NCBI RefSeq assembly: GCF_963678635.1
Contig: NC_087066.1
Span: forward strand, 63,432,282 to 63,496,281
DNA: 64,000 nucleotides
Direction of reading: 5' to 3'
Origin: Symsagittifera roscoffensis
Taxonomy: Eukaryota; Xenacoelomorpha; Acoela; Convolutidae
Made by a program: the position numbers and the translations under genes. Within the stretch, counting starts at the first letter, position 1. Each line of letters starts with the position of its first letter. A model generated the notes under the pieces. It was not told the origin of the DNA and did no database searches. It was given only the letters and a program-made list of their open reading frames with translations. Of this stretch, positions 23,021 through 35,099 are shown in pieces.

Positions 23021-23344
23021 GTTGTTATTAGCATCTTAAAAAACTGACCCAATCAAGGTTTGCTTTTCACATTGGTTGTAATTTAAACAGCTCGATTTGT
23101 TAAAATTTAACTTTTTTCTTTCTTTTTTTTCGTCTTTTTTATCGGCCTAATTAATATCGACTTAGTGGTCTCTTTTGCGTCGTCACGCCCGAAAATTTTT
23201 TTAACGCGTGTGTGTGTTCTCTGAGAGGAAAGCGAACTTGGCTTTTTTTTATGTTTCGAATTTTTCAGATTTTCCGGCTTGATGGGTTTCTGTGGAGGTT
23301 TTCTCGGCTTTGTTGTTACCGCTTGGTAATTACAATTTAAATTC

Positions 23345-23780
23345 AAGCAACTATCTGGCTTAGAGGTAAAGCAACTGCTTGAGATGGCAAAGATTTGCGG
23401 TGCGAATCCGGCTGGAACTTTTTTTTGCAAATTAGAGTATTCTTGAGACGATTAAGCCCGGGAGTTTGATTCTAGTTGAGACTTGTTTTTCTTGCAAAAA
23501 GAAAATTTTGGCTAATTTTGATCATTGTCTTTCTGATTATTTTAGTCTGCTTAGTGTAGCAGAAAGGACTTTTTTGAAAACCTGGCTTCTGGATAGCATT
23601 CACAAAGCTCTTTTTAGATCTTTTACTGGTGCAGGCTTTTTTGTTTTGGATATTTTGGGCTTTTGTTGCAAATTTTATTGACAAAAATGATTTTTCGATT
23701 TTTTTCGTTCGATTCTCATAATATTCATATTTGCATCGCAAGTGGTGAGAAGCTCAGCTTCGCCTCTGTGTTATGCTTAA
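23345..23780 (+). repeat. tRNA-derived SINE, family B, longest copy
   Basis: Head GGCTTAGAGGTAAAGCAACT, then TTGAGATGGCAAAGATTTGC and GTGCGAATCCGGCTGGAAC (B box). Body, then tail GCAAGTGGTGAGAAGCTCAG followed by CTTCGCCTCTGTG near 23738-23770. A second body-like stretch inside suggests a composite of two insertions. Confidence 0.7.
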
Positions 23781-25202
23781 TTTAGGTCGTAAAAATTTAG
23801 TTTTAGTCGATTAAATTTTTTTCTGGGTGTGTTTGGCGCCATTTTGAGGATCAAAAATTCTGCATTGTTTTTGTTTTTCTTCTTTTTTTCGCTCAAAAAC
23901 TTATCTCCAATTTGCTTATGTGACCATGAATTGCGAAATTGCCTATGTTCTAATTTTTTTTGAGGTTTTAATCACACCACACAGAAAAAAAACACGCTTA
24001 TTTGAAAAAAACTTTGTTTCCTATTTTAAGGACTATGATCGGAACATTCTGTAGGATTTGCTTATTAAATGGTTATTTGTTTTTACTGGATTTTAATTGA
24101 ATTTTGCTTTAGACATTTTTTCAGTTTTTGGTTGTTAGAGCGATTAAATATCAACTGCTATGGCCAACTAATCGTTCGTCTCATTAGTCGGAGAACAATA
24201 ACAAGTTTTAAATTCATAGGTCCCATGGATCTTTTGATAAGTCGAAATTTGTTAAATTTAGACCAACTTCCTCCCCTCTCTTCTATCTTTCTTTTTTTGT
24301 ATCTCGGGTAGATCTTTCTTCCCATTAGCAAGAGATTATCTGAAGCTAACTGTTCAATTCAGCGGAAAAGCTTTTTCAAAGCATGTCCCATTATAAAGTA
24401 TTCCCCAAGATATAGTTGCCCAGAAATTTATGACTGAAACTATTTAACTGAATTAGAGAAGCCTCGTTCAAGAAATTGACCCAGGCGGGGAAATAATTCA
24501 CAACGCAACAATATTATTGTTTTCTGAATTTTATGGATTCTATGGAGAACTTAATTCCTTGTATTGCTAACTTCTGTTTTTGTTTTCTTTTTGTTTATAT
24601 TGTGTTTAACTCTTGTTTAATTGCAGCTTCTTGCAAGTTTTCAGTTTGGCTTTCTCGATTAAAACTTTTCCCGGTAATTTCAAAACCTCGTACGCGCAGA
24701 TTTCACTAATTGTATAAAATTATGTGATATGACATAGTTAGGAGACGCGGTGCTAGTAAAGTCTTTAAGTTTTGTCTGAAACATTTGGATCACATTTGAG
24801 TAAGAATAGCTGGTTGCTGTGCAAATAGCATAGAATCTTTCGACGACTGATTCAAGAGAAGTCAGAAAGGGTGTGGTCCTATCGTCTCTGTTTAGCAATA
24901 AGCGGTCTCGATTTTTCCTGTGATTGTTTTGAAAATAGACGTTTAACTCGACTTGGTTTTACTTTTTATATAGATATAAGTTTTCAGTTTTCCTTGAGCT
25001 CTTCGACTATTTTCAACCTGTCTGGCGTTTGTTTTCATGCTGGTGAGCATGCGAGCGTCAGTGTATCAGTACGAACTTTTTTTTTCTTGCCCAACTCGCA
25101 AATATTAGTGTTCATTGTATGTGTTCATTTATATGGAAATTTCACTGTAGTACTGGAAATTACATAGCATCTGTTTTCTGCTTTCTGTGTTTGTCATTAG
25201 TT

Positions 25203-25395
25203 ATGCGAACGTGGCGGAGTGTTTAGTGCGTGAGACTCATAATCTCGAGGTTGCAGTAGGTCGTAGGTTCGAATCCGAGTGGCAGTCGAATTTATACTTA
25301 TTCGAGGCTTATTTCTACTTTTTCCTTTTGCGCTTTAGCTGCTTTTTGTCGTATTCTCGCTAGTGTTTGCAAACCGCAGCTTCGTCTCTGTGTAC
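25203..25395 (+). repeat. tRNA-derived SINE, family A, best-preserved copy
   Basis: Head GTGGCGGAGTGTTTAGTGCG is A-box-like, TGAGACTCATAATCTCG folds as an anticodon arm with loop anticodon CAT, and GGTTCGAATCC is a perfect B box. The tail CTCGCTAGTGTTTGCAAACC then GCAGCTTCGTCTCTGTG matches the other family A copies. The extra insertion between the arms and the missing acceptor stem argue against a working tRNA. Confidence 0.8.
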
Positions 25396-26929
25396 ATGTA
25401 TATGATTAGTCCTCAAATTACTTTCATGCCAATATATCAATTTTCAGGAAGTTGGTGTAATTTTTTTGTTTTCTCAGAAAAAAAATTTTCTCCGATTTGA
25501 TTTAACTTTTGCATATCAGTTGAACTAATATACAAATCAGCACGGAAACAGAGGGGAAGCTGAAATAGCGACAGAAAATGATAAAAATAGAACAAATGAA
25601 CAATTATTGTGACATAATTAATTTGGAAGTAAGAAAAGCCTGAGAACAAAACTCTGGTCTGGAATAAGTGGCCTGGAATAATTTTTGGCAAAGAAAATTT
25701 TGAGAAGCTATAAAACTCGAACTCAGTTTGTTTTTCCTCCTCAGAGGCTAAAAAATGTTGAATGCCATGAATTTCAGTCGTATTGGTAATTGAATAAATT
25801 AGTTTGCCTCGCAGCGGCAGAATTCGTTTCGCTTAAATATTTTGTGCCTATTTTTTCCATTATCATAGATAACTGCTGAAAAGGGCAAATAAATTACTTC
25901 AGAACATAGCCAAACTTGCAATTTTTTAACCCCATAATTTCACCAAAATGATCGCAGGAAAATATCTTAATACAGTTGAACTCAGGGAGGCGGTCGGTAT
26001 CTTCACCGGGAATTTTTTTATTGATTGTTTTTATCACTGAAGTTGATCTGAATATTGTTTTGATCTTGGAAGTTGATCTGAATAAAAATCCACCCCAGGC
26101 TTATATATTCTATTACTTTGCTCGATAGTCGAAAAGAACGTTTACGTAGGCTGTCATGAATCTACACATAAGGACTCCTATGATGATTAATGACCCGTAC
26201 GGGTCGTAAGTTGTTGTTCTTTTTCCGCTGGGGTAGCGCGTGGGTTAATCCGGTCTTGATTAAACGTCTTACGTTGATCAGTTATGCATATTTTGAGGGA
26301 AAACGTTGTGGCTGAATTTTAAAGAATGAACAAAAATGCAACATTAATCAGAATTGAAAACAAAACTCAATTTTCAATCATCGGGTACATTGAAAAAAAG
26401 TCACGCTTCTGGTATTATTGAAAAACTCACCTTTTCTTCCCTCGCTTAAGCGCATTTGTACTTTGCCTACCGTCTGTTGGCTATGCTTTTGTTCTCTTTA
26501 TTTAAAAGCTATCTCCAGCCGTCTATTGTCGATTTTTCAGGAAGTTCATAATCTAGTTGCTTATGATGTTCAGTTTAATTTCAGATAGTTTGAGCTGGAT
26601 TCTCAATTTAACTATTTAGTGCACTATATCACAAGAAAACGTTGCCTGTCTTCCTACTACTGGTTTTTTTGTACCAGAATTGTACCCAACTTTAGACTTT
26701 ACTAATTTGTGGCTCTGAACTCTTGTAACTGCCATCATCGACTAAGAATACGGAAGAGTCATTCTCTGGCTGTTCGTCCTTGGAAACAATCTCCCTTGAT
26801 CAAGTAATTTTTAGATTTTAGATTTTTTTTAGCTCAGAAGTGGGAATATATCAACAGAATTAATTTTTTTTCAACAGTTAAAGTAAAGTTAAATAAACCT
26901 GAGACAACAATGTGAGCAGGATGAGATCT

Positions 26930-27331
26930 AGGATTTTCTCGAGGGGGGCGGATTTTCAAAAAATTTTCGAAAATTTTGACTTTTTTTAGGTCGACCAAAT
27001 TGATTTTCGGAGCACTCCAAAAGCACTGAAACGACGCTGTTTTGGCCAAATTTTGGCAGCATCTTCGCGCCGCTTTTCGGAAAACTTGGGCACTTTTCGG
27101 AAAATTTTGGGCACTTTTCGGAAAACTTTCAGAAAAAAAATCGCGTTTCTTTTGGCATGCCCCTTAAAGTTAGTATATATTGGCGCCGAAGGCGCCCTTA
27201 GAAAAATTTTAGGGTCCTTCAACAAAAATGGATTTCTTAAAAAGTACCAAAGAGGGGACCCTTCGGGTCAGCAGGGTAAAATCCCTGAAGTGGGGGTGGC
27301 GTCCGCGCCCCTCCCTAAATCCGCCCCCTGA
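26930..27331 (-). mobile_element. Non-autonomous hAT-like element, CAGGGGCGGATTTAG family
   Basis: On the minus strand it starts at 27331 with CAGGGGGCGGATTTAGGGAG, followed by CCCGAAGGGTCC and later blocks that recur at 40148 and 32985. The left end (CTAGGATTTTCTCGAGG) is diverged. Possible imperfect 8-bp duplication: GATGAGAT against AATGAGAG. Confidence 0.7.
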
Positions 27332-27507
27332 ATGAGAGTTTCAATTTTTCCAGCATATTTCAAAAATTCGTGGTTCCTAGCTGTATCATACTACTTGGTA
27401 TCTGGCTTGAATTTTTTTGTGAAACAGTTAATATAATCATGAAGCTGAATGTATTCAATAGTGGGAGTTAGGAACAATGGGTAATATAATTAGAAAGAAG
27501 CAGCAGA

Positions 27508-28257
27508 ATGGCAGAATCGACCAACGTTCCTCGTAGCTTCAAACTTCTGGATGAACACGAAGAGTCGATCAAATATGGAGATCCGATGATCTCATGGGGA
27601 CTGGCGGACTCAGAGGACATGGACATGCGGGAATGGGTCGGCAGCATCTTCGGACCACCAAAGGTAGGCAGAGATACTTTGTGCTGTTCATAGATCCCTT
27701 GATGTAGAGACGCCATTTATGTATTTAGAGACCCCTCAAAGTTAAAATATTAACTGTTATCATTTGGTAAAATGTTATCATAATTGACATACTTTTCTGT
27801 AGACGACGTTTGACTCGCGTATCTACAGTCTGAACATCAGGTGCTCGCAGAATTACCCGGACGAGCCGCCCTCTATCTCATTCAATACCAGAATCAACCT
27901 ATCTTGCGTAGACTCAAAAGGAAAGGTATGATTGAACTAGCTCATTATATTTCTTCTCTGAACTGTTTTGGAATTTTTGTCTCTCAATTACTAAAGGAAG
28001 TCAACTTCTTTTTTCTGCAAAGAGCTGAAAAGTTTTTTTTTAGTCTATTGCGGATAAAAGTCTTAACTGTTATAGTTATAATTGGTCTTTGATTCGGTTA
28101 TAACTAGGTGCTGAATGAGAAGGTGGATTGTTTGCGCAACTGGAGGAGGGAGTACACGATTAAGAAGGCCTTAGAGTCCATACGCAGCCAAATGTCCCAC
28201 AAAGAGAACGCTAAACTGCAGCAGCCGGCAGAGGGCACACCCCCATACTCACAATGA
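27508..28257 (+). CDS. UBE2V: Ubiquitin-conjugating enzyme E2 variant (Mms2/Uev1-like), 3 exons
   Basis: Exons 27508-27663, 27803-27925 and 28108-28257 join in phase 0 (429 nt, 142 aa). The product aligns end to end with Uev1/Mms2: VPRSFKLLDEHEESIKYGDP near the N-terminus, ISWGLADSEDMDM, then WVGSIFGPP, YSLNIRCSQNYPDEPPSISF, and the C-terminal NEKVDCLRNWRREYTIK. The position of the E2 active-site cysteine lacks the usual HPN-C context, as expected for a catalytically dead variant. Mms2/Uev1 pairs with Ubc13 to build Lys63-linked ubiquitin chains in DNA-damage tolerance and signalling. All introns are GT-AG. An acceptor-like ATAATTAG ends 15 bases before the start codon. Length is normal (about 140-147 aa). 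The locus looks intact. Confidence 0.96.
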
Positions 28258-30675
28258 GTACAGCATATAACCAACACCAGTCCCCCCCACACATTTAGCC
28301 CCACTCAAACCCTCGCTATCAACAGCTACCACTCCCTTCCTTATGACGACCATTCATTAATGGAGCCTAATACATGGTAACTGGTCCGATATCGTCGAAG
28401 AAATGAAAAATCAAAACGTCTCAAAAATGTTTTTGAAGCAAAACTGAAATGAAGAGAAAATGCCCATTCAACGAAGTCATGATGGTATGGGGAAAATTAT
28501 TGGTGCGATCTATTAGGTTTCTCGGAGTGATTTGTTTGTTTTCCGTTGTGATCATTTTGAAACTATTTTGAGCTTTCTTCCACTGATATTTTCCAATTAT
28601 AAGATGAGAACGAAGACTGGAGTATGAAAATAGGTAACGTTTAATTCATTCATTTTGAAATGCCAGCAGTTTTTATTTTGACAATTTGATAACTACTTCT
28701 TTATTTTTTCGTGGACCAGGAGATTTTCGGTGAAATGAAAGTACCCAGTTTTAGCTTGTTAGCTTCCGAGAAGTAGTTGTCTGAAAATAAAAAGCTAGTA
28801 GATAAAACAGAATTGAATAACTAATAATTATTCACTATCTGGCGCTGGATTACATAAGTAGTCTCTCTAGCTAGAACTTCTCTTGTTACGCAAATCGACT
28901 TCACTGACCATGCCAAAGGACCTTGTAGGGATAATTAAACATCGTATTTGGAACAACAGATAGTTTTTATCTTCTTAAATTTCAGTGAAATCTAAAGAGG
29001 TCTGCTATTGTAGTCTAATGCCTATTCTCTGATAATAAAGTGCTAAATACGGTTAAATTTTAATGTGAACGTCATACCTCTTTTATTAATACTATTTTTG
29101 TATGGAATTCAATATTTTTGCATTACCTTTGAGGGCTGAAGTATCGAGGTCATGACTGCTCGCATTACAATTCAGCTGAAATATTTTCGTGCGTTACTAA
29201 ATGAATTGCAATTTCAGTTTCAGGCGTTTTGTTATATTGTGAACTGGAAGATGGCTTGATAATGACATGAACCAATTCAATTTTCTTTCTATAAAACATT
29301 TTTTTTTTTCAGAAAAGTAAACACCAATCTTGATCTCAGAACATGCCAGCCTTTTATGCTGTACAACTTGAGCTATGCAAATTTTCCTATGCCAACTGCA
29401 AAACTTACTTCAAATACTCTCATGTTGTCAGCCGATGTGTGAAAACGATTGTATGAGACAGGGTGATCTAGGATTTGGGTTAGGCGAGTTGATTTCAGGA
29501 AATTTCAAAACTGCTACTTTAAAGTGCCAATGAACGGAGTGAGTATTCAATAAAACTTATTGAATACTTATTGAGTATTTTTTTTGTTTGTTTTCAGTAA
29601 ATGAAGTTGAATTTGACATCTTAAGGTCATTTGTTTTTTTTTTCAGGAAAAGTTGATCTTTGTTCACATTCCAGTAACTATAGTAGTTACACGTGCAAAG
29701 TGTAGTGTGTTACTACAAGGCCACTTTTTTCCAGCCTAAGTGGCAATTATTGGCGCTACTATGGTGGCACTTGTTTTTTTCTCAAAAGTGGTGGAAAGCC
29801 CGATGCTAAGGCTAGCTACTCTGTGTGTTGCATGTTTTGCTAGTCGATTTTTTTTTTCAGGAAACAGTCTTAAAATTTGTTCGCGCTCAATTTTGATTTT
29901 TCGCGGTTTGATTTCTTTTTAATTTCAGTGCATTTCCATTGTTAAAAGGAAGTCCATTATTAAAAGGAAGTCACTATCGAAGAGCAAAAATGTTAAGGTA
30001 CGAAAATTGTGATTGACTTCTAATTTCGAAATGGAAATTACTTATCAGATATCCCAGTGAAATAAAAGTTTTGCCTATTGATCCAATTTTCTCAAATTGG
30101 GTTAATTTTAACAAAAAGGTGTCCATCATGAATTGTTCTACAATTTCAAAGAACTTTAAAGCCATCTATTTTTTTCTTGGGAATTCAAAAATTGAAGTTT
30201 TTTCAAAAAAAAAAATACTAGTCTGTTTTTGTTTCAGTTTCATTGCGTTCATTACTCTTTTTCAACTGTCAGTTGGCTATGTTTTTCCTTTACCCGACAG
30301 CCTCCGAAAATTTTTCATTTTCTCATTTCAGTTTCTCAAATTACCCTACCAAAATCTGAGACAAAAAAATGTTAATTGAGATCTCCCCTGCATAAGTTGC
30401 CACGCCCTAGTTTTTGCAGGCAAAGCTTTGTGGCATCAGAAACTGTCAAAATATATGAAACTTTGACTTTTCTTGGAAGCTTTTTCCTTTCTCAAAAACC
30501 ACCATGCCAAAAATTGGAGATCAAAGGTTTAATAATCAGAACCGTTGTCAGGAATCCTTTCTTGTATAAATGACTGCATATCATTTTAAGAGATATAGAG
30601 TTTGTCTCAGTTTGAAGTTTTAACCGTTTTTTGGAATCTTCTGACGTTTCTCTAAAACTAAACAGCCAAATTTTA
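28258..30675. other. UBE2V 3' UTR and intergenic sequence
   Basis: A C- and A-rich 3' UTR follows the stop. Candidate polyadenylation signals are at 28787 and 29034. From about 29600 onward there are T-rich repeats, including a piece of the 9960-10130 family (29690-29820) and two monomer-like units of the 35-kb array (about 30280-30670). No gene seen. Confidence 0.55.
28787..28792 (+). terminator. Candidate polyadenylation signal of UBE2V
   Basis: AATAAA 530 bases after the stop codon; another AATAAA lies at 29034-29039. Which is used cannot be told from sequence. Confidence 0.4.
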
Positions 30676-33600
30676 CTTATGTGCTATTAGTTTTCTCTAT
30701 ATATCGGTTACCCTCCAATCGTTTTGAAGAAAAGCATTGTAGGACTGATCAAAAGACCATTTCTTAGTTTTTGTTTGTTTTGGATTTTTTTTTCGAGAAC
30801 AGTGGTACCAAATGTGAGATTGAAAATTTCTGGTTTTTTTTCGAGAACAGTGGTACCAAATGTGAGATTGAAAATTCAATCGAAGAACAAGTTATAGGGT
30901 TATTCCCTGCTTGAATGGATTCTCCCAATTATCATTCTAAACGTTGGAAAAAATTTTGTTTAACGTTTTTTTCTTTAGTTTTTTTTTGGTTTTTAGTCTT
31001 TTTTGATCACGCCATCATGCCTAGTTTGCTAATTTTACACGCTATCGTTTAGTTCCCGAATCAGTTCACTCACTAAAAATGACATTAATTTGAGGAAAAT
31101 GAAAAAACAATTGTCCTATAGCTTGTTTTTTTGTGTTCTATAATTAAACATTAAATTTTAAATAGGTTATTAATATGCTATTTTTTTCAGTAAAGTTAGT
31201 ACATTCTTCTAATTTTTAGGCATAATATTAATTTTTTAATGAAAATTCTGATGAATTTGTTCTGAGACCATTCATGTTTTTATCCGTTTTACTGGCAGTG
31301 TCATAAACTAAAACTTCCTACTGAAGAGTTGATTGAAGGTATGTTTTGTACAGTTTCGGAATTTCTGGAGATTTGAAGAAAGCCTTTAATTGATACTGGT
31401 TGATGTAAGTTGTCGCATTTTGATGTTTACAAATCTGATACGATTTTTGAATATTAATTTTTGTCCAATTGTATCGTTTAAAATAGGTTGACTTTTTCAA
31501 TGCAAACTTGAACACCATGCTCTTATTTGATGTTGATTTAGATGCAATATTCATAGTTATCGAGATATCAATTCGGGAAATACATTTTATCAGGTTAACA
31601 ACTTGTTTAACAAAATCACTTGAATGTTATTTGCCGACAGACATATCTGGCCAATAGATATCAATCAATTTGCAGCTGACGACTATACTTTTGAGCATGT
31701 TTTTCCTCACTATTAATTTTAATTAAAAACAGGTATACCTATTTTTTTGACACTTTCCGAAGCTAAGTTTTAGTGATCTGTTTTTTTTTGTTTTTCATTT
31801 TGTTAAATTTTTCGGCTCAGCAACTTTTTGTCTAGTTTTTCTGTCGACTGACCTGACATGGTATTTTATAGTTCCGCTCTGCCTCTGTGTGCAGTTGAAG
31901 GCAATTTACGGTCTTCAATAACTAATGTGCAATTAGAAAGCTTAGTTTAAAATTAGATTTAAATAAAACAATTTATTCAGCAAAATTTTCTTTATTCTAT
32001 TTTTCTGGACTGGGGTCCGTTTTACTTCAGAAAAACCAATATATAAAATTTTCTAGAAATCGGAAGAGCTCAAAAATTCTCGAAGTTTCTCTCAAAGGTC
32101 GAAGTTTTTCAAAATATTTGTTATTATTTTGTGTTCTTTGTTTCATTCACGTTGTTCCAACTGTCTGAAGGAGCTATGTCGGAGTTGAAAAAGCAGAGAC
32201 TCACTTCTATCGAATGTGTCGTCACTTATCAGTTCACAATAACCGATTTTGAGTTCGCTAGGAAAAGTTCTAATTCCTTAGAACATTTATTTTGTATTAT
32301 TTCCTCTGATGCATCTTTATGGAAAAACAGCGATATAGAGTTAATTCACTCTAATTTAATACTAAAAATGAAGTGCAAAATTTATTAAGACTGTTTTTAT
32401 CGACAACGACTAACTGAACTTTTTGAAGCTCGAATTATGGTCGAACCGTTTAGTTTGATACCTCACTGAACGACATAAAAGTTTTTTTTTGAAAATTGTC
32501 CAATTTGATAAAACCTGGTTTTTATTAACGCGATCGAGTAGCATTCGTTATATTGAAATTTACTGTTCCAGGATTTTAAAAAAATGGTTTTACCATAGAA
32601 AAAAATAGTTGTGGATAATTCATTTAGCGCTTGTATGGCAAAAAAATTCTGTAAAAAAAATGAAATTGTTGTGCTAAACGTTAAAAAAATTTGGTTTATC
32701 TTTTTTCTTTTTTTTATTCTCAATCATTTTTGAAGACACGTTTTGTCGATCATGCTTGATCGAAAAAAAACTTATGCTATTAGTTTTCTCTACAGATTGG
32801 TTACGCTCTTATTTTTTGAGAAAAAACATTGATGGACTGATCAAAAGACCATTTTTTACGTTTTGTTTGTTTTGGAAGTTTTTTTGTTTTTTTTTCTAGA
32901 ACAATGGTACCAAATCTGAGACTGAGAATTCAATCGAAGAACAAGTTATAGGGTTATCGCCCGAATAAATGGATTCTGAAAAATTGCGGATTTTGAAAAA
33001 TTTTGACTACTTTTTTTTAGGTCGACCAAATTGATTTTCGGAGCTCTCCTAAAGCACTGCTGTTTTGGCACTTTTTGGAAAATTTTTGGAATTTTTTTTT
33101 TCCAAAACGCGGTGGAGGGGGAGCGCGTTTTTTGGCGCGCGCTCTCCTCAAAGTTAGTATAGTTTGGCGCCTTTAGAAAAATTTTAGGGTTCTGGATTTC
33201 TTAAAAAGTACCAAAGGGGGACCTTTTAGGTCAGCTGGGGGTCAAATCCCTGAGGGGGGTGTCATCCGCGCACTCCCTAAATCTGCCCCTGCGGTATATC
33301 TCTTTGTTACTTTCAGAAGAAAAGTTTTAGTGATCTGTTTTTTTGATTTTTCTGATAAATTTTACGGCTCAGCGACTTTTTGTTTAGTTTTTCTGTCGAC
33401 TTACTTGACATGCCTTTTTTAGTTCCGCTCTGCCTCTGTGTAGAGTTTAAGGCAATTTACGGTCTTCTGTTCTAATCTTAAAAACTAGATTCAAATAAAA
33501 AATTTATTCAGCATATTTTTTTAATTCTATTTTTCTAGACAGGGGTCAGTTTTACCTCAGAAAAACCAATTTATAAAAGATTCGAGAAATCTGAAGAGCT

Positions 33601-33930
33601 CAAAAATTCAGTTTGTATTTTGGAACTCAAAGGTAGAAGTTTTTCAAAATATTTGTCATTTTTGGTGTTTTTTGTTTCATTCAAGTTGTTCCAACTGTCT
33701 TAAGGAGCTATTTTGGAGTTGAAAAAGCAGAGGCTCATTGCTATCGAAAGTGTCGTCACTTAGCGCTTCACAATAACCGATTTTGAGTTTGCTAGAAGAG
33801 TTTTAATTGTTAGTAGTTTTATATTATTTCCTCTGATGGATCATTATGAAAAAACAGCGATGGAGAGTTTATTCACTCTAAATTTGCACTAAAAATGAAG
33901 TACGAAAATTATTTGCACTATTAAGTAGGA
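30676..33930. repeat. Tandem segmental duplication, two copies
   Basis: Copy A runs from about 30676 to 32390 and copy B from 32771 to 33930. They share, in order, CTATTAGTTTTCTCTA, GGACTGATCAAAAGACCAT, GAAGAACAAGTTATAGGGTT, TTTTAGTGATCTGTTTTTTT, TTCCGCTCTGCCTCTGTGT, GTTGTTCCAACTGTC and CACAATAACCGATTTTGAGT. Between the second and third groups copy A has about 830 bp that B lacks, and B has an inserted hAT-like element instead. Copy A also contains a 50-bp internal tandem repeat (about 30788-30882). No gene is evident in either copy. Confidence 0.85.
32985..33293 (-). mobile_element. Non-autonomous hAT-like element, CAGGGGCGGATTTAG family
   Basis: Minus-strand start at 33293 reads CAGGGGCAGATTTAGGGAGT and shares internal blocks (GGTCGACCAAATTGATTTTC, AAGTACCAAAGG) with the copies at 26930 and 40148. 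It sits inside copy B of the segmental duplication. Confidence 0.7.
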
Positions 33931-34794
33931 AAATTATAAATTATTATATCGACCGACCCACCCCACATACGGCTCTAAAGATGATTCAATATGAGTTAAT
34001 GCGCTTAAATTCAGATGCCACTATATGCAACATTGATAGCCGGTTGAGAGACCAATGTTCCGAAGACAATGATTGAAGTAAAAAAATTCATGAAATGTTC
34101 AAAAATATATTTTCCCGTTTTTTATGTGAAGTTTTATTTTTCAGTAAATTCTGATGGATTTATTTAAATACGACAGTTCTTATATACGCTAGTCTTTAAA
34201 TCGCAGGAGAATTAATTTCTTGTGTTATTTAGTCTGAAAAGCGGAAAATTTCAGACAAGTTTTTCTCGATACAGAAAAAAAAAATTTGAATTTTTCGGAA
34301 TCTCAATTGCGAATATAATTTTAATAAGTTCCCACACTTGACTATCAGTAAGCTTTTATTGAGGAGCTAATAACTGGATAGAGAAAAACTCTTGCCAATT
34401 CATTTTTTCTTTCCGTTACCTAGATTTCGCATTTGAGATGTAAAGAGCTTGCTTCATCACATTAAACCCAATGACGGCTTATGTACAATGAGATTAGAGT
34501 TGATGTCTACGTTTGTAGTGGCAAGTATTTTGGGTTTCGATTACGACCGGGAGCCCATTTGTTTTCAGATTGAAACATTTTTCTTTGGAAAAGTTTGATT
34601 GTCGGACAATCGTTTGTCTGTTTATTTTTTAAGGCTTACTTTCCGAATAAAAGTTTTTTCTGCTGGTCTAAACAGTTTCTTTGCTTTTTCCTGTGATTTG
34701 TTAATTCATCACCCATGATTTAAGTACCCTTGTGATATTTTTTTTCCTTTTTTTGGCTTTTTTCGGTATAATAGGTTTCGGCTTATTTTATATC

Positions 34795-35045
34795 GATTTA
34801 GTGGCCTCCTATTGCGGAGAAAATTGCAATCGTTCGAGACGGTAAAGTCTTGTTGTTCGAATCTGTCCAGGACCTGTTTTTTTGCAAACTAGAGTTTGTG
34901 TGCTTATTCGGATTATCATCGGTCTGTTTTTTTTGTCGGCTTAGTTTCTGTACGCCGACTTTTTTTGAAGGTTCAGCGTTCTTCCAATATCCTCAGCGCC
35001 CATCATGTTTGACACGTCAAAGCCCGGGAGTTCGATTCCAGTTAA
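34795..35045 (+). repeat. tRNA-derived SINE, family B
   Basis: Head with TTCGAGACGGTAAAGTCTTG and TTGTTCGAATCTG (B box), junction TCCAGGACCTGTTTTTTTGC, body with TCGGTCTGTTTTTTTTGTCG. No clear tail. Confidence 0.65.
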
Positions 35046-35099
35046 TTAATTGAATCAAAATTGAAAACGAAATCAGTTGAATCAATTATGCTGACATGC

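Larger units (their letters stand above)
21901..27507. other. Intergenic repeats between WBP4-like gene and UBE2V
   Basis: No gene is supported. Contents: a partial relative of the CAGGGGCGGATTTAG element (22190-22420), SINE-B copies (22795-23020 and 23345-23780), a SINE-A copy (25203-25395), an unassigned block with T-rich sequence (23800-25200 and 25400-26900) and a hAT-like element at 26930-27331. Confidence 0.6.

Noticed and set aside
25203-25280. tRNA gene (perfect B box, CAT anticodon loop)
   Set aside because: No acceptor stem pairing, extra bases before the T arm and a SINE tail downstream; it is a SINE head.
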